A stretch of 52,267 bases of DNA from an uncultured Alphaproteobacteria bacterium (GCA_937892955.1 CALBKH010000093.1:1-52267), one strand, 5' to 3'. Shown: positions 24,801-33,418, counted from the stretch's first letter. The notes: generated from the sequence alone by a model not told the origin. Translations and numbers: made by a program.

Positions 24801-25402
24801 TGGAGGCTCGGCTCGGCTCCTCCTTCGTCGACGGCGCGACCGTCACCACGACCGATGTCCTGCCGGGGCGTCTGGTGCTGGTCGTCGGCCCCTCGGGCGC
24901 CGGCAAGGACACCCTGATCGAAGCGGCGCGCCTCACGCTCGCCGGCGACGGACGCTACGTCTTCCCCCGCCGGGTGGTGACGCGGCCGGCGAGCGAAGCC
25001 GAGGACAACGTCGTCGCCGACGAAGCCGGGTTCCGCGCCGTGGTCGAGCGGGGCGGCTTCGCGCTGGTCTGGGAGGCGCACGGCCATCTCTATGGTATTC
25101 CCTCGACGGTCGAGGCCGATCTGGCCGTCGGCCGCACCGTGGTGATCAACGTGTCGCGCACCGTCGTCGGCGATGCGCGGCGTCGTTGGCCGGACGTCAC
25201 GGTGGTCGAGGTGACGGCCCCCGCCGACGTTCTCGCCCGCCGCATCGCCGCCCGGGCTCGGCCGAGCGACGGGGCCGGGACGGAACGCCTCGCCCGCCGT
25301 TTCGAGCCGGGGAATCGGCCGAGCGCCGACACCACGATCGACAACGGCGGCGAACTCGACACAGCGATCTCCGCCTTCCTCGGCGTGATCGCGCTCGCCT
25401 GA
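24800..25402 (+). CDS. phnN: Ribose 1,5-bisphosphate phosphokinase PhnN
   Basis: A 200-residue P-loop kinase that turns ribose 1,5-bisphosphate into PRPP, returning the ribose carrier to metabolism. It has a guanylate-kinase-like fold: P-loop VVGPSGAGKDTLIEAAR, the region PRRVVTRPASEAEDN, FALVWEAHGHLYGIP and INVSRTVVGDARRRWP, then a lid rich in arginine. The ATG at 24800 overlaps the phnM stop; a GTG one codon earlier is an alternative. The gene is followed by 9 bp and a 2H phosphoesterase gene. Confidence 0.93.
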   Translation: MEARLGSSFVDGATVTTTDVLPGRLVLVVGPSGAGKDTLIEAARLTLAGDGRYVFPRRVVTRPASEAEDNVVADEAGFRAVVERGGFALVWEAHGHLYGIPSTVEADLAVGRTVVINVSRTVVGDARRRWPDVTVVEVTAPADVLARRIAARARPSDGAGTERLARRFEPGNRPSADTTIDNGGELDTAISAFLGVIALA

Positions 25403-25411
25403 GGAGCGACC

Positions 25412-26104
25412 ATGTCGAAACCCCGCTACGGGATCTATCTGGCGCCGGCCCCCGAGACGCCGCTGTGGCGCGCCGCCTCGCGGGTGATCGGTCGCGATGC
25501 GGTGACCGGCGAGAGCCTCGCCTTTCCGACGGTGACGCCCTGCGACCGCGACGACTGGCGCGATCTGACCGCCGAGCCGCGCCGCTACGGGTTCCATGCG
25601 ACGCTGAAGGCGCCGTTCGAACTCGCCGACGACGCCGACGAGATCCTGCTGACCGATGCGGCGCGCGGCTTCGCCGCCACACGCCGCGGCTTCTCGGTCG
25701 GGGATCTCTCGGTCCGCGCGATGAAGTCCTTCGTGGCGCTCACGCCCGATGCTTCGAACGCCGACCTCGAAGGGCTCGCCGCCGACTGCGTCGTCGCTTT
25801 CGAACCCTTTCGCGCGCCCTTGTCGGACGCGGAGCGCGCCCGCCGCGTCGCCGGCCTCGACGACCCGCGCCACGTCGCCGCTGTCGACCGCTGGGGCTAC
25901 CCCTGGGTGTTCGAGAACTTCCGCTTCCACATGACGCTGACCGGGTCGCTTCCCGAGGACCGGCGCGGCGCCGTGCGCGACGGCCTCGCCGACTTCCTCG
26001 GCGATGTCGCCCGACCGCTCGCCGTCGACGCCATCGTCGTTTTCCGGCAGGACCATCGCGCCGCACCCTTCCGGGTGATGGAGCGCTTTCCCTTCGCCGC
26101 CTGA
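25412..26104 (+). CDS. DUF1045 2H-phosphoesterase-like phosphonate metabolism protein
   Basis: A 230-residue protein of the DUF1045 family found in many C-P lyase operons. Two HxT motifs, H62-A-T in YGFHATLKAPF and H173-M-T in FHMTLTG, are the signature of the two-histidine (2H) phosphoesterases, which hydrolyse cyclic or linear phosphodiesters. C-P lyase releases a cyclic 1,2-phosphate that PhnP normally opens; no PhnP (metallo-beta-lactamase fold) is encoded in this window. This protein is therefore a plausible replacement (inference; the family's reaction is not shown by the sequence). The start has GAGGAG 5 bp upstream. It belongs to the same operon as phnG-N. Confidence 0.88.
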   Translation: MSKPRYGIYLAPAPETPLWRAASRVIGRDAVTGESLAFPTVTPCDRDDWRDLTAEPRRYGFHATLKAPFELADDADEILLTDAARGFAATRRGFSVGDLSVRAMKSFVALTPDASNADLEGLAADCVVAFEPFRAPLSDAERARRVAGLDDPRHVAAVDRWGYPWVFENFRFHMTLTGSLPEDRRGAVRDGLADFLGDVARPLAVDAIVVFRQDHRAAPFRVMERFPFAA

Positions 26105-26115
26105 CGCGCCTCCGG

Positions 26116-26739
26116 ATGCCACCGATGAAGAAGCTCTCCGTCGACCCGACCATCGACCCGACCGCCATCGTCACCGACAGCCGGTTCGGCCGCTACACCG
26201 AGGTCGGCGCCCGCTCGCGCGTCACCGAGTCGACCTTCGGCGACTACTCCTACGTCGTCCAGGACGCCGAGATCATCTACACGACGCTCGGCAAGTTCTG
26301 CTCGATCGCGGCGCACACCCGCATCAATCCGGGCAATCACCCGATGGAGCGGATCACCCAGGCGCATTTCACCTATCGCGCCTCCGCCTATTTCGACGGC
26401 GAGGCCGACGACCACGACTTCTTCGACTGGCGGCGCGACCACGCGGTGACGATCGGCCACGACGTCTGGATCGGCCACGGCGCGATCGTTCTCGCCGGGC
26501 GGACGATCGGCACCGGGGCCGTGGTGGCCGGTGGCGCGGTGGTGACGAAGGACGTCGCCCCCTACACGATCGTCGCGGGGAACCCGGCGAAACCGATCCG
26601 CCGTCGGTTCTCGGAGGCGGTCGCCGGACGCATCGAACGACTGGCGTGGTGGGACTGGGACCACGAGACCCTGCGCGCCGCGCTGCCCGACTTCCGGGCA
26701 CTCGCGGTCGAGGCGTTTCTCGCCGAATACGGCGGCTGA
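26116..26739 (+). CDS. Hexapeptide-repeat (LbH) acyltransferase of phn operons, copy 2
   Basis: A 207-residue paralogue of the acyltransferase at 22975, with the same order of motifs: FGDYSYVVQDAEI, LGKFCSIAAHTRINPGNHPM, an insert rich in Asp and aromatic residues (FDGEADDHDFFDWRR), DVWIGHGAIVLAGRTIGTGA, and the C-terminal IERLAWWDWDHETLRAALPD. It lies 11 bp after the 2H phosphoesterase gene and is the last gene of the operon. An ATG three codons in (26125) is an alternative start. A substrate difference between the two copies is likely, since they diverge most in the insert before the second helix block. Confidence 0.87.
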   Translation: MPPMKKLSVDPTIDPTAIVTDSRFGRYTEVGARSRVTESTFGDYSYVVQDAEIIYTTLGKFCSIAAHTRINPGNHPMERITQAHFTYRASAYFDGEADDHDFFDWRRDHAVTIGHDVWIGHGAIVLAGRTIGTGAVVAGGAVVTKDVAPYTIVAGNPAKPIRRRFSEAVAGRIERLAWWDWDHETLRAALPDFRALAVEAFLAEYGG

Positions 26740-26944
26740 GGTTCGCCGGGGCGAGACCTGATGGCGGTCGTACGAAGTTCCGACCCTCTCGGGAGGCGGT
26801 TCTGTTTCGAAGGCCGGTGCTCCGACGTCCCCTCCCCCTTGTCGCGGAGGGAGAGGACCGGATGCGAGCGCCTTCGCGAAGTCCACGTCGATACGAGTCG
26901 GGATTTCGTCGGTTCGGCGTGATCCGCCCGGCCTGCCGCGCGGC
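26740..26944. other. Intergenic DNA after the C-P lyase operon
   Basis: No gene is visible. Around 26830-26855 CTCCC and GGGAG flank a short loop within CCTCCCCCTTGTCGCGGAGG, a hairpin type common between genes in Hyphomicrobiales that may serve as the terminator of the phn operon. The neighbouring gene reads toward it from the other side. Confidence 0.35.
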
Positions 26945-27214
26945 TCACAACTGCCGAGCCAGATCCCATTCCGCGACGTCGCGGCTCGACGCCGCGCCCC
27001 GCCCCATGTGGCGGCCGACGAAGGACCAGTCCCAGTGGTCGTCGCCGGTGACCTCGTGCACCAGCCGGATCCGCGCCCAGCCGCCGCCGGGGAGATCGGC
27101 GACGAAATCGTCGTCCGCACCGAACGGCCATGTCCGGCGCCAGGAGATGTTCCGGCCGTCGCCGGTGGCGCGACGACCCTGCGACATCGAGTGAACGTCC
27201 GTTTTCTGGTCCAT
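26945..27214 (-). CDS. Small hypothetical protein
   Basis: An 89-residue reading frame preceded by CGGAGG 8 bp upstream of its ATG. The product has a Trp-rich, globular-looking sequence (ISWRRTWPFGADDDFVADLP, HWDWSFVGRHMG) that is unlike the Arg/Ala-rich nonsense of shadow frames here. There is no signal peptide, membrane helix or recognised motif. It stands alone between the phn operon and the phosphodiesterase cluster. I do not recognise a family, and translation is supported only by composition and the ribosome-binding site. Confidence 0.5.
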   Translation of the reverse strand: MDQKTDVHSMSQGRRATGDGRNISWRRTWPFGADDDFVADLPGGGWARIRLVHEVTGDDHWDWSFVGRHMGRGAASSRDVAEWDLARQL

Positions 27215-27507
27215 CTTTCAGGCCTCCGTACCCGAACCCGTCGGAGATTCATCCGCGAAGGGTGTCTTCTTCCGGTCGTTCACCCTCGTGCTTCTCGGCC
27301 GTCCGAGATCGCCGTCCGGCGATCGCCTCTGCGGGCGATGAGCCGCGGTCGCGCCTCATCCGGTAAATACCGTGTCGGCGCTCGCTTCGACCGGCAACTG
27401 CCCCTCTGGCCGAGCCGGATTCCATCTCGGGACCGCGACGCCCACACCCGAGCACGACACGGACCGGCGGTCCATGCGCCATGTCATTCACGAAGTTCGC
27501 CGGATCG
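27215..27507. other. Gene-free stretch
   Basis: Apart from the ribosome-binding site of the small hypothetical gene, I see no gene or clear terminator. The sequence GATTCATCCGCGAAGG near 27250 echoes part of the palindromic element at 37887-37923, suggesting scattered fragments of one repeat family. Confidence 0.3.
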
Positions 27508-28338
27508 TCACGAAGCCCCCTGCTCCGCACCCGGATAGTCGGCGTCGAGCACGAAGGGATAGGGTCCGTCGTGGCGCTCGACATAGGCCTGATGGGAGAC
27601 CACCGCGCCGTCGACCAGGGCGTGGACGAGATAGGCGGCGGGTTCCATGACGAAGGCGGGCGGGCCGTATTGCGACAGATCGAGCACCACCTGATGAGCG
27701 ACCGAGGGCGCGACCTGGAGGATCGTCCCGGCGAAGCGCGACTGGATCGGCCGATGGTGGTGGCCGGCGAGCATCCGCTCGACGTTGGGGTGTCGGGCGA
27801 TGATCTCGGCGAGGCGTTCGGCTCCGTCCATCAAAGCGATGCGGTCCATGTGACCGATGCCGCAGGCGGCCGGCGGATGATGCATGGCGACGAGGGTCGG
27901 GACCTCGGGTCGCGCGGCCAGACGCGCTTCGAGGTCGTCGAGACGGGCGTCGCACAGCATGCCGAAGGAGGCGCCGGGGACGACCGTGTCGATGCCGATC
28001 ACCCGCACGCCGGCGACGGCGACGTCGAAGCCGGTGAAGCCCGGCGCCGCGCCCTCGGCTTCGCCGAAGACCGCATGGAAGGCCTCGCGGCGATCGTGGT
28101 TGCCGAGCACCAGATGGACCGGCATCGGCAGGCGCGCCAATTGCGCGGCGAGCACCTCGTATTCCTCGACGAGGCCGCAATCGGTGAGATCGCCGGTGAT
28201 CACCACCGCGTCGGGCCGCGGCTCCAGCGCCAGGAGCGCGTCGATCGCCCGGGCGAAGAGCTTGTTGGTCTCGGCGACGCGATAGGCCGGCAGGCCGGTC
28301 GGGCGGATGTGCAGGTCCGTGAGGTGCGCGAGGATCAT
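27508..28338 (-). CDS. Calcineurin-like metallophosphodiesterase
   Basis: A 276-residue cytoplasmic metallophosphoesterase with all family blocks: TDLH (D8, H10), VVITGDLTDCG, LVLGNHDRREAF, VAMHHPPAACG and MLAGHHHRPI. This set fits the CpdA/GpdQ-type phosphodiesterases (cyclic nucleotide or glycerophosphodiester hydrolases). No signal peptide is present. I chose the start at 28338 because the conserved MILAHLTDLH begins there; the longer frame upstream is low-complexity. It is the last gene of the Ugp-like transporter cluster, like ugpQ in E. coli, though ugpQ belongs to another fold. Cleaving imported glycerophosphodiesters is the favoured role (inference); cAMP phosphodiesterase is the main alternative. 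Confidence 0.88.
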   Translation of the reverse strand: MILAHLTDLHIRPTGLPAYRVAETNKLFARAIDALLALEPRPDAVVITGDLTDCGLVEEYEVLAAQLARLPMPVHLVLGNHDRREAFHAVFGEAEGAAPGFTGFDVAVAGVRVIGIDTVVPGASFGMLCDARLDDLEARLAARPEVPTLVAMHHPPAACGIGHMDRIALMDGAERLAEIIARHPNVERMLAGHHHRPIQSRFAGTILQVAPSVAHQVVLDLSQYGPPAFVMEPAAYLVHALVDGAVVSHQAYVERHDGPYPFVLDADYPGAEQGAS

Positions 28339-28370
28339 CCGATGGGTCTCTTGCGAGGAGGAGGGAAGGG

Positions 28371-28398
28371 AACCCGCGCTCCCGGAGGACCGCGGGTT
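28371..28398 (-). promoter_or_regulatory. Intercistronic stem-loop after the distal binding-protein gene
   Basis: An 8-bp perfect stem (AACCCGCG / CGCGGGTT) with a 12-nt loop lies between the binding-protein stop (28424) and the phosphodiesterase start. It is one of four stem-loops in this window that directly follow binding-protein genes. Confidence 0.5.
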
Positions 28399-28423
28399 CG
28401 ATGGTCGCATGTGCCGTCGTCGA

Positions 28424-29743
28424 TCACTTCGGCAGGTTCATCGCCGTCGCGGCGACATAAGGGCTCATGATCTCTTCGGCCTTGGCCTGCGCCGCCTTCA
28501 GCGCCTCGAGCGGCTTCTTCTTGCCCGACAGCACCGCCTGCACCTCGTCCTCGAGCGCCTTGCGCACGGCGACGGTGGAATAGGTGGCGAACCACGAGCG
28601 GGCGTAGGCGAGCTGGTCGACGGCGACCTCGGCGTCCGGGTTCTCGGAGAGGAATTTCTTCATCTCCGGCAGTTCGTAGGCCGCCTTGTTGGGGGCGAAA
28701 TAGCCGGTGAAGCGGCTCCAGTGGCCGGAGATCTCGGGGCTGGTCAGCCAGTTGATCAGTGTCCAGGAGGCCTTCTTCTGCTCGGCGGTGAGGCCCTTCG
28801 GCATCATCAGCGAGGCGCCGCCGATGGCGACGCCGTTGCGGATGTTGGCCGGCACGAAGGCGACGGCGTAGCCCTGCTTCATGTTCTCACGGATGAAGGA
28901 GAGCGAACCGGTCGACAGCGACACCATCGAAGCTTCGCCGGCGAAGAAGGCGGTCGACACGACCTTGCCGTCGGTGACGCCCTCCGGCATCACCTTGTCC
29001 CGATGGACGAGGTTGTCGACGAAGGTCAGCGCCCCGCGCATCGACGGCTGGTCGTAATAGACCTCGCCACCGTATTCGGTGTTGTAGTACTGGCCGCCGT
29101 TCGACATGTCGAGCGCCGTCATGATCCACCCGAGATAGTCGTAGTTCGACGGCAGCATCAGGCCCCAGCGCACCGTCTTGTCACCGTCGCGCTTGGTCAG
29201 CTTCTTCGCCGCGTCGGCCCATTCGGCCCAGGTCTTGGGCGGCTTGGCGGGGTCGAGACCGACCTCCTTGAAGTGGTCGGTGTTGTAGTAGAGCAGCGGG
29301 GTCGAGTTGTGGAACGGCACCGCCCAGATCTTGCCGGCGAAGCGGGCGTTGCCGTGAAGCGCCGGCCAGAAGCGGTTCATGAACTCGTCCGCGGTCTTGC
29401 CGTCGGCCTCGACCAGCGGATCGAGCGCCTCGATCTCGTCGCCGATCTGATACTCGAGCACGAAGTTGGCGCTCATGATCACCGCCGCCGGCGGCCGGCC
29501 GGCCTTGATCGCGGCGTGGGTCTTGAGGTTGGTCTCGTCGTAGGTGCCGGTGTAGACGGCCTTCGCCCTGATCTCCGGATGGGCCGCGTTGAAGCGCTCC
29601 ATCAGGTTCTGCATCTCCTTGGCGAGCTTGCCCTCGACGGGGACGGGGAAGAACATCTCGATCTCGGTGGCGGCTTCGGCCGAGCCGAGCCCGAGGGAGA
29701 GGGCGAAGGCGGTCGCGAGCGCGACCTTCGACAGGGGACGCAT
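28424..29743 (-). CDS. ABC transporter substrate-binding protein, UgpB-like (distal copy)
   Basis: A 439-residue periplasmic binding protein of the SBP_bac_1/UgpB family. It has a signal peptide (MRPLSKVALATAFALSLGLG, cleaved near SAEAA). The mature start EIEMFFPVPVEGKLAKEMQ mirrors the IPFWH-x-G-LG start of UgpB. Further landmarks are RFNAAHPEIRAKAVYTGTYD, WAVPFHNSTPLLYYNTDHFK and GGASLMMPKGL, the last typical of this family. It sits 10 bp behind two permease genes. The match to glycerol-3-phosphate or glycerophosphodiester binding rests on family resemblance and the phosphodiesterase next door; sugars remain possible. Confidence 0.88.
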   Translation of the reverse strand: MRPLSKVALATAFALSLGLGSAEAATEIEMFFPVPVEGKLAKEMQNLMERFNAAHPEIRAKAVYTGTYDETNLKTHAAIKAGRPPAAVIMSANFVLEYQIGDEIEALDPLVEADGKTADEFMNRFWPALHGNARFAGKIWAVPFHNSTPLLYYNTDHFKEVGLDPAKPPKTWAEWADAAKKLTKRDGDKTVRWGLMLPSNYDYLGWIMTALDMSNGGQYYNTEYGGEVYYDQPSMRGALTFVDNLVHRDKVMPEGVTDGKVVSTAFFAGEASMVSLSTGSLSFIRENMKQGYAVAFVPANIRNGVAIGGASLMMPKGLTAEQKKASWTLINWLTSPEISGHWSRFTGYFAPNKAAYELPEMKKFLSENPDAEVAVDQLAYARSWFATYSTVAVRKALEDEVQAVLSGKKKPLEALKAAQAKAEEIMSPYVAATAMNLPK

Positions 29744-29753
29744 CGTCGTTCTC

Positions 29754-30605
29754 CTATTTGACGCCGGAAAAGAGGAAGGAATTGACGAACTGCCGCTGGA
29801 ACAGCGCGAAGGCGGTCATCAGCGGCGCCGCGACGAGGAAGGTCCCCGCCGCGATGACGCCCCATTGCGAGGCGCTCTCCGCTCCTTGGGTGAAGGAGGC
29901 GAGACCGATGGTGAGGGTCTGGTTCTCGGTCGAGGAGACGACCATCAGCGGCCACAGGAACTCGTTCCAATGGGCGACGACCGAGACGATCGAGAAGGCG
30001 ACGAGACCGGGCCGGGCGAGCGGCACCAGGACGCGGCCGACCACCTGCCACCACGCCGCCCCCTCCACCACCGCCGCCTCCTCGTAGTCGCGCGGGATGG
30101 TGCGGAAGGTCTGGCGCATCAGGAAGACGCCGAAGGCGGAGGCGAAATAGGGCGCCATCACCGCCGTCAGCGTGTCGTAGAGCCCGAGCCGGGTGATCGT
30201 CACCAGATTGGGGACGATGAGGATCGGCGGCACCAGCATCAACTGCAGCAGGAAGGCGTAGAACAGCACCGTGCGGCCGCGGAACTCCAGCCGGGCGAAG
30301 GCCCAGCCGGCGAGCGTGATGGTGACGAGCTGTACGCCCAGGATACCGAGGCAGACGATCGCGGTGTTGAGGTAGAGGCGGGCGAAGTCGGCGCTGTCGA
30401 GCGCCTCGCGCCAGTTGGCCAGTGTCGGCGTGAAGTTCGGCGTGAGCGACGCCATGTCGAGCCCGCCGAAGCTCTGCGGCCGGAACGAGGCGACGATCAT
30501 CCAGGCGAGCGGCGTCGACCAGACGAGCGCAACGATCGCGAGGAAGGCGATGCCGAGGAGACGGGCGGGGTCGAGCCGGCGGGCGGAAGAGCGGGACGCG
30601 GCCAT
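29754..30605 (-). CDS. ABC transporter permease, UgpE/MalG-like (second pair)
   Basis: A 283-residue inner-membrane permease with six predicted helices, starting LLGIAFLAIVALVWSTPLAW. The coupling loop is YEEAAVVEGAAWWQVVGRVL with the EAA motif, and the C-terminus is QRQFVNSFLFSGVK, as in UgpE-type permeases. It starts 2 bp after its partner permease and probably forms a heterodimer with it. No ATPase is encoded in this half of the cluster, so it must share the one encoded at 36117-37160 or use one from elsewhere. Confidence 0.9.
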   Translation of the reverse strand: MAASRSSARRLDPARLLGIAFLAIVALVWSTPLAWMIVASFRPQSFGGLDMASLTPNFTPTLANWREALDSADFARLYLNTAIVCLGILGVQLVTITLAGWAFARLEFRGRTVLFYAFLLQLMLVPPILIVPNLVTITRLGLYDTLTAVMAPYFASAFGVFLMRQTFRTIPRDYEEAAVVEGAAWWQVVGRVLVPLARPGLVAFSIVSVVAHWNEFLWPLMVVSSTENQTLTIGLASFTQGAESASQWGVIAAGTFLVAAPLMTAFALFQRQFVNSFLFSGVK

Positions 30606-30607
30606 GG

Positions 30608-31537
30608 TCACGTCTCGTAGTGGACGGCACGCTCGAGCGTGCGCAGCGACAGGACCGAGAGCGCGGCGAGCGCGGTGAGCGACACCACCGTGGCGGCGGC
30701 GGCCTTGCCGGTGTCGTAGTTCTCGTGGGCCTGCTGGTAGATGTAGTAGAGCACCAGATTGGTGCTGTCGGACGGCCCGCCCTTGGTCAGCACCACGACG
30801 TGGTCGACCTGGGTGACGACGTTGACCAGCGCGATGACGACGACGAAGGCGAAGGTCGGCCCGAGCAGCGGCAGCGTCACCCGGACGAAACGCTGCATCG
30901 CCGAGGCGCCCTCGATGCGCGACGCCTCGTAGAGATCGGCCGGGATCGACTGCAGCCCGGCGAGGAAGAACAGCATGTAGTAGGCGGCGTTCTTCCAGAC
31001 CGTGAGGCCGATCAACGACCAGAGCGCGACGTCGGGGTCGCCGAGCCAGTTGGTGCGCGGCGCGCCGAGTTTCGCCAGATGGTGGTCGAGCAGGCCGATA
31101 CCCGGCAGGAAGACGAAGAGAAAGAGCGCCGCGGCGGCGACCAGCGGGATCAGTACGGGAAAGAAGACGACCGTGCGGATCGTCGTGGCGATGCCGGTCG
31201 CCTCCTCGAGCCCGAGGGCGAGCGCCAAGGCCAGCGCGATCGACGGCACCACCGTACCGACGGCATAGATCAGATTGTTGGACACCGCATGAGCGAAGGC
31301 CGGATCGCCGAAGAGCCGGGCGAAGTTCCCGAACCCGTAGCTGACCGATTTCGAGCCGAAGGTGGTGAGGGTCGCCGCATCGAGCGCGACCTGCACGATC
31401 GGCCAGTAGGTGAACAGCACCAGGAAGACCAGCGACGGGGCGAGCAGCGTCAAGGCGAGACCGGTGTGGCGCCGCACGATCACCGCCGCACGCGATGCGG
31501 GGCCCGTGTACGCGTCCGTCGCCTCGATCGCCGTCAT
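30608..31537 (-). CDS. ABC transporter permease, UgpA/MalF-like (second pair)
   Basis: A 309-residue permease with an N-terminal cytoplasmic stretch, a first helix LALTLLAPSLVFLVLFTYWP, and the BPD_transp_1 domain. The EAA loop reads LYEASRIEGASAMQRFVRVT. The conserved TKGGPSDSTNLVLYYIYQQA near the end is typical of UgpA-type permeases. It is followed after 2 bp by its UgpE-like partner. A 99-bp gap separates it from the first permease pair, the largest gap within the cluster. Confidence 0.9.
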   Translation of the reverse strand: MTAIEATDAYTGPASRAAVIVRRHTGLALTLLAPSLVFLVLFTYWPIVQVALDAATLTTFGSKSVSYGFGNFARLFGDPAFAHAVSNNLIYAVGTVVPSIALALALALGLEEATGIATTIRTVVFFPVLIPLVAAAALFLFVFLPGIGLLDHHLAKLGAPRTNWLGDPDVALWSLIGLTVWKNAAYYMLFFLAGLQSIPADLYEASRIEGASAMQRFVRVTLPLLGPTFAFVVVIALVNVVTQVDHVVVLTKGGPSDSTNLVLYYIYQQAHENYDTGKAAAATVVSLTALAALSVLSLRTLERAVHYET

Positions 31538-31636
31538 CTCGTCTCCTCGTCGACAAGTCGGGGGCGAGACTGGCCGGGCCGTATGACGGTGCGTCGTCCG
31601 TTCGATGACGTTTCGGCGAAGATGACCTGTTCGCCG

Positions 31637-32458
31637 TCAGCGAAGACCGGCGCTCATGAACGACTGGACGAAGCGGCGTTGGAACACCAGGAACGCGAGC
31701 AACAGCGGCGCCGAGGTCATCAACGTCGCGGCGGTGATCACCGACCAGTCGATGCCCTGATCGACCGAGGCGAAGACCGACAGGCCGACGGTGAGCGGCC
31801 GGTTCTCGACCGAGTTGGTGATGATCAGCGGCCACAGGAAGTTGTTCCAGTGCCAGCTCGCCTGGACGAGACCGTAGGCGAGATGGACCGGCCGGGCGGC
31901 GGGCACGTAGACCCGCCAGAGCACGCCGAGCGTGCCGCATCCTTCGATCCGCGCGGCGTCCTCGAGATCCTGCGGCACGGTGCGGAAGGTCTGGCGCAGC
32001 AGGAAGATGCCGAAGGCCGAGGTGAGATAGGGCAGGACGATGCCCCAGATGGTGTCGACCGCACCGAGCGCCTTCATGGTGCGGTAGTTGGCGACCGCCA
32101 GGATCTCCGGCGCGATCATCAGTTGCAGCAGGATGACGGCGAAGAGCAGGTCGCGGCCACGGAAGGTGAAGCGGGCGAGCGCGAAGGCGGCGAGCGTGCC
32201 GAGCACGATCTGCGAAGCGACGATCAGTGCGACGATCACCACCGTGTTGAGGAAATAGCGCGCGAACGGTGCCGCTTCCCAGGCGCGGTGGAAATTCTCG
32301 AGGGTCAAGGGCGCCCCGAGATCGAACCGGGTGGCGAAGGCCGGTGGGTGGAACGCCGTCCACACCGCGTAGAGGAGCGGCGCCAGCCAGGCGAGGCCGA
32401 GAGCCCAGGCGAACGCCGTTTCGATAGCCGCGACGAGGGGGTGGGTGCGGCGGTTCAT
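31637..32458 (-). CDS. ABC transporter permease, UgpE/MalG-like (first pair)
   Basis: A 273-residue inner-membrane permease. It opens with helix AFAWALGLAWLAPLLYAVWT, has the EAA loop LEDAARIEGCGTLGVLWRVY, and ends with QRRFVQSFMSAGLR. It is clearly related to the permease at 29754 but diverged throughout, which argues for different cargo or an old duplication. Its start overlaps the stop of the preceding permease (ATGA), so the two are translationally coupled. Confidence 0.9.
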   Translation of the reverse strand: MNRRTHPLVAAIETAFAWALGLAWLAPLLYAVWTAFHPPAFATRFDLGAPLTLENFHRAWEAAPFARYFLNTVVIVALIVASQIVLGTLAAFALARFTFRGRDLLFAVILLQLMIAPEILAVANYRTMKALGAVDTIWGIVLPYLTSAFGIFLLRQTFRTVPQDLEDAARIEGCGTLGVLWRVYVPAARPVHLAYGLVQASWHWNNFLWPLIITNSVENRPLTVGLSVFASVDQGIDWSVITAATLMTSAPLLLAFLVFQRRFVQSFMSAGLR

Positions 32459-33387
32459 CGATAGTGCACTCCCCGCCCGGCGATGAGGAACTGGACGAGC
32501 GCCAGCGTCGACAGCACCGCGATGAGGACGACCGTCAGCGCCGAGGCCTGACCCTGGTCCCAGAACTTGAAGCCGAGTTCGTAGAGCCGGAAGAGCAGCA
32601 GATTGGTGGCGTTGTCCGGTCCACCGCCGGTCATCATGAAGATGTGGTCGACGGTACGGAAGGCGTTGATCACCGCGTTGACCAGGACGAAGAGCGTCAC
32701 CGGCATCAGAAGCGGCCAGATCACCCGGCGGAAGAAGGCGAAGCGCGACGCCCCCTCGATCGCCGCGGCGTCGCGCAGATCGGGCGGGATCTGCTGGAGC
32801 GCGGCGAGATAGAAGATCATGAAGAACCCCGCCTCCTTCCACACCGCCACCACCATGACGGCGACGAGCGCCGAGGACGGGTCGCCGAGCCGATTGGTGG
32901 CGGCGAAGCCGAAGAGCCCGCGGATCTGGTCGAAGAGGCCGTAGTCGGGGGTGTAGAAGAACAGCCAGATGTCGGCGACCGCGATCATCGGCAGCACCGT
33001 CGGGGTGAAATAGGCCATGCGGAGGAGGCCGCGGCCGGGGATCCGACCGTTCACCCACAGCGCCATGACCAGTGCGATGCCGACCGACAGCGGGATGGTG
33101 CCGAGCGCATACCAGGTGTTGTTGATCAGAACCTTCCAGAAGATCGGGTCGTGGGCGAGGTCGGACCAGTTGTCGAGGCCGACGAAATGCGACGGCCGCC
33201 TGCCCTTCGGCGTCGAGAAGAAGGCGTCGACGAAGGTGCGGACGAAGGGCAGGTGGGTGAAGGCGGCGAAGAGGACGACCGAAGGCAGCAGCAGCAGCCA
33301 GGCCTCGACGGTGCGCAGGCGCGGCGAGCGGAAGGGTCCGAAGGACCGTCCGGTTTCCGGCATGTCGGAACGGCTGGGTGCCCGCAT
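32455..33387 (-). CDS. ABC transporter permease, UgpA/MalF-like (first pair)
   Basis: A 310-residue permease with first helix EAWLLLLPSVVLFAAFTHLP, the EAA loop LRDAAAIEGASRFAFFRRVI and the late motif TGGGPDNATNLLLFRLYELG. It follows the second binding-protein gene, from which it is separated by a strong stem-loop. The chosen start at 33387 has AAAGG upstream; a shorter start eight codons in (33363) has none. It pairs with the UgpE-like permease that overlaps its end. Confidence 0.9.
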   Translation of the reverse strand: MRAPSRSDMPETGRSFGPFRSPRLRTVEAWLLLLPSVVLFAAFTHLPFVRTFVDAFFSTPKGRRPSHFVGLDNWSDLAHDPIFWKVLINNTWYALGTIPLSVGIALVMALWVNGRIPGRGLLRMAYFTPTVLPMIAVADIWLFFYTPDYGLFDQIRGLFGFAATNRLGDPSSALVAVMVVAVWKEAGFFMIFYLAALQQIPPDLRDAAAIEGASRFAFFRRVIWPLLMPVTLFVLVNAVINAFRTVDHIFMMTGGGPDNATNLLLFRLYELGFKFWDQGQASALTVVLIAVLSTLALVQFLIAGRGVHYR

Positions 33388-33418
33388 CGGCGATGTCGCC
33401 TTTCGGTTCGTGCGGCGG

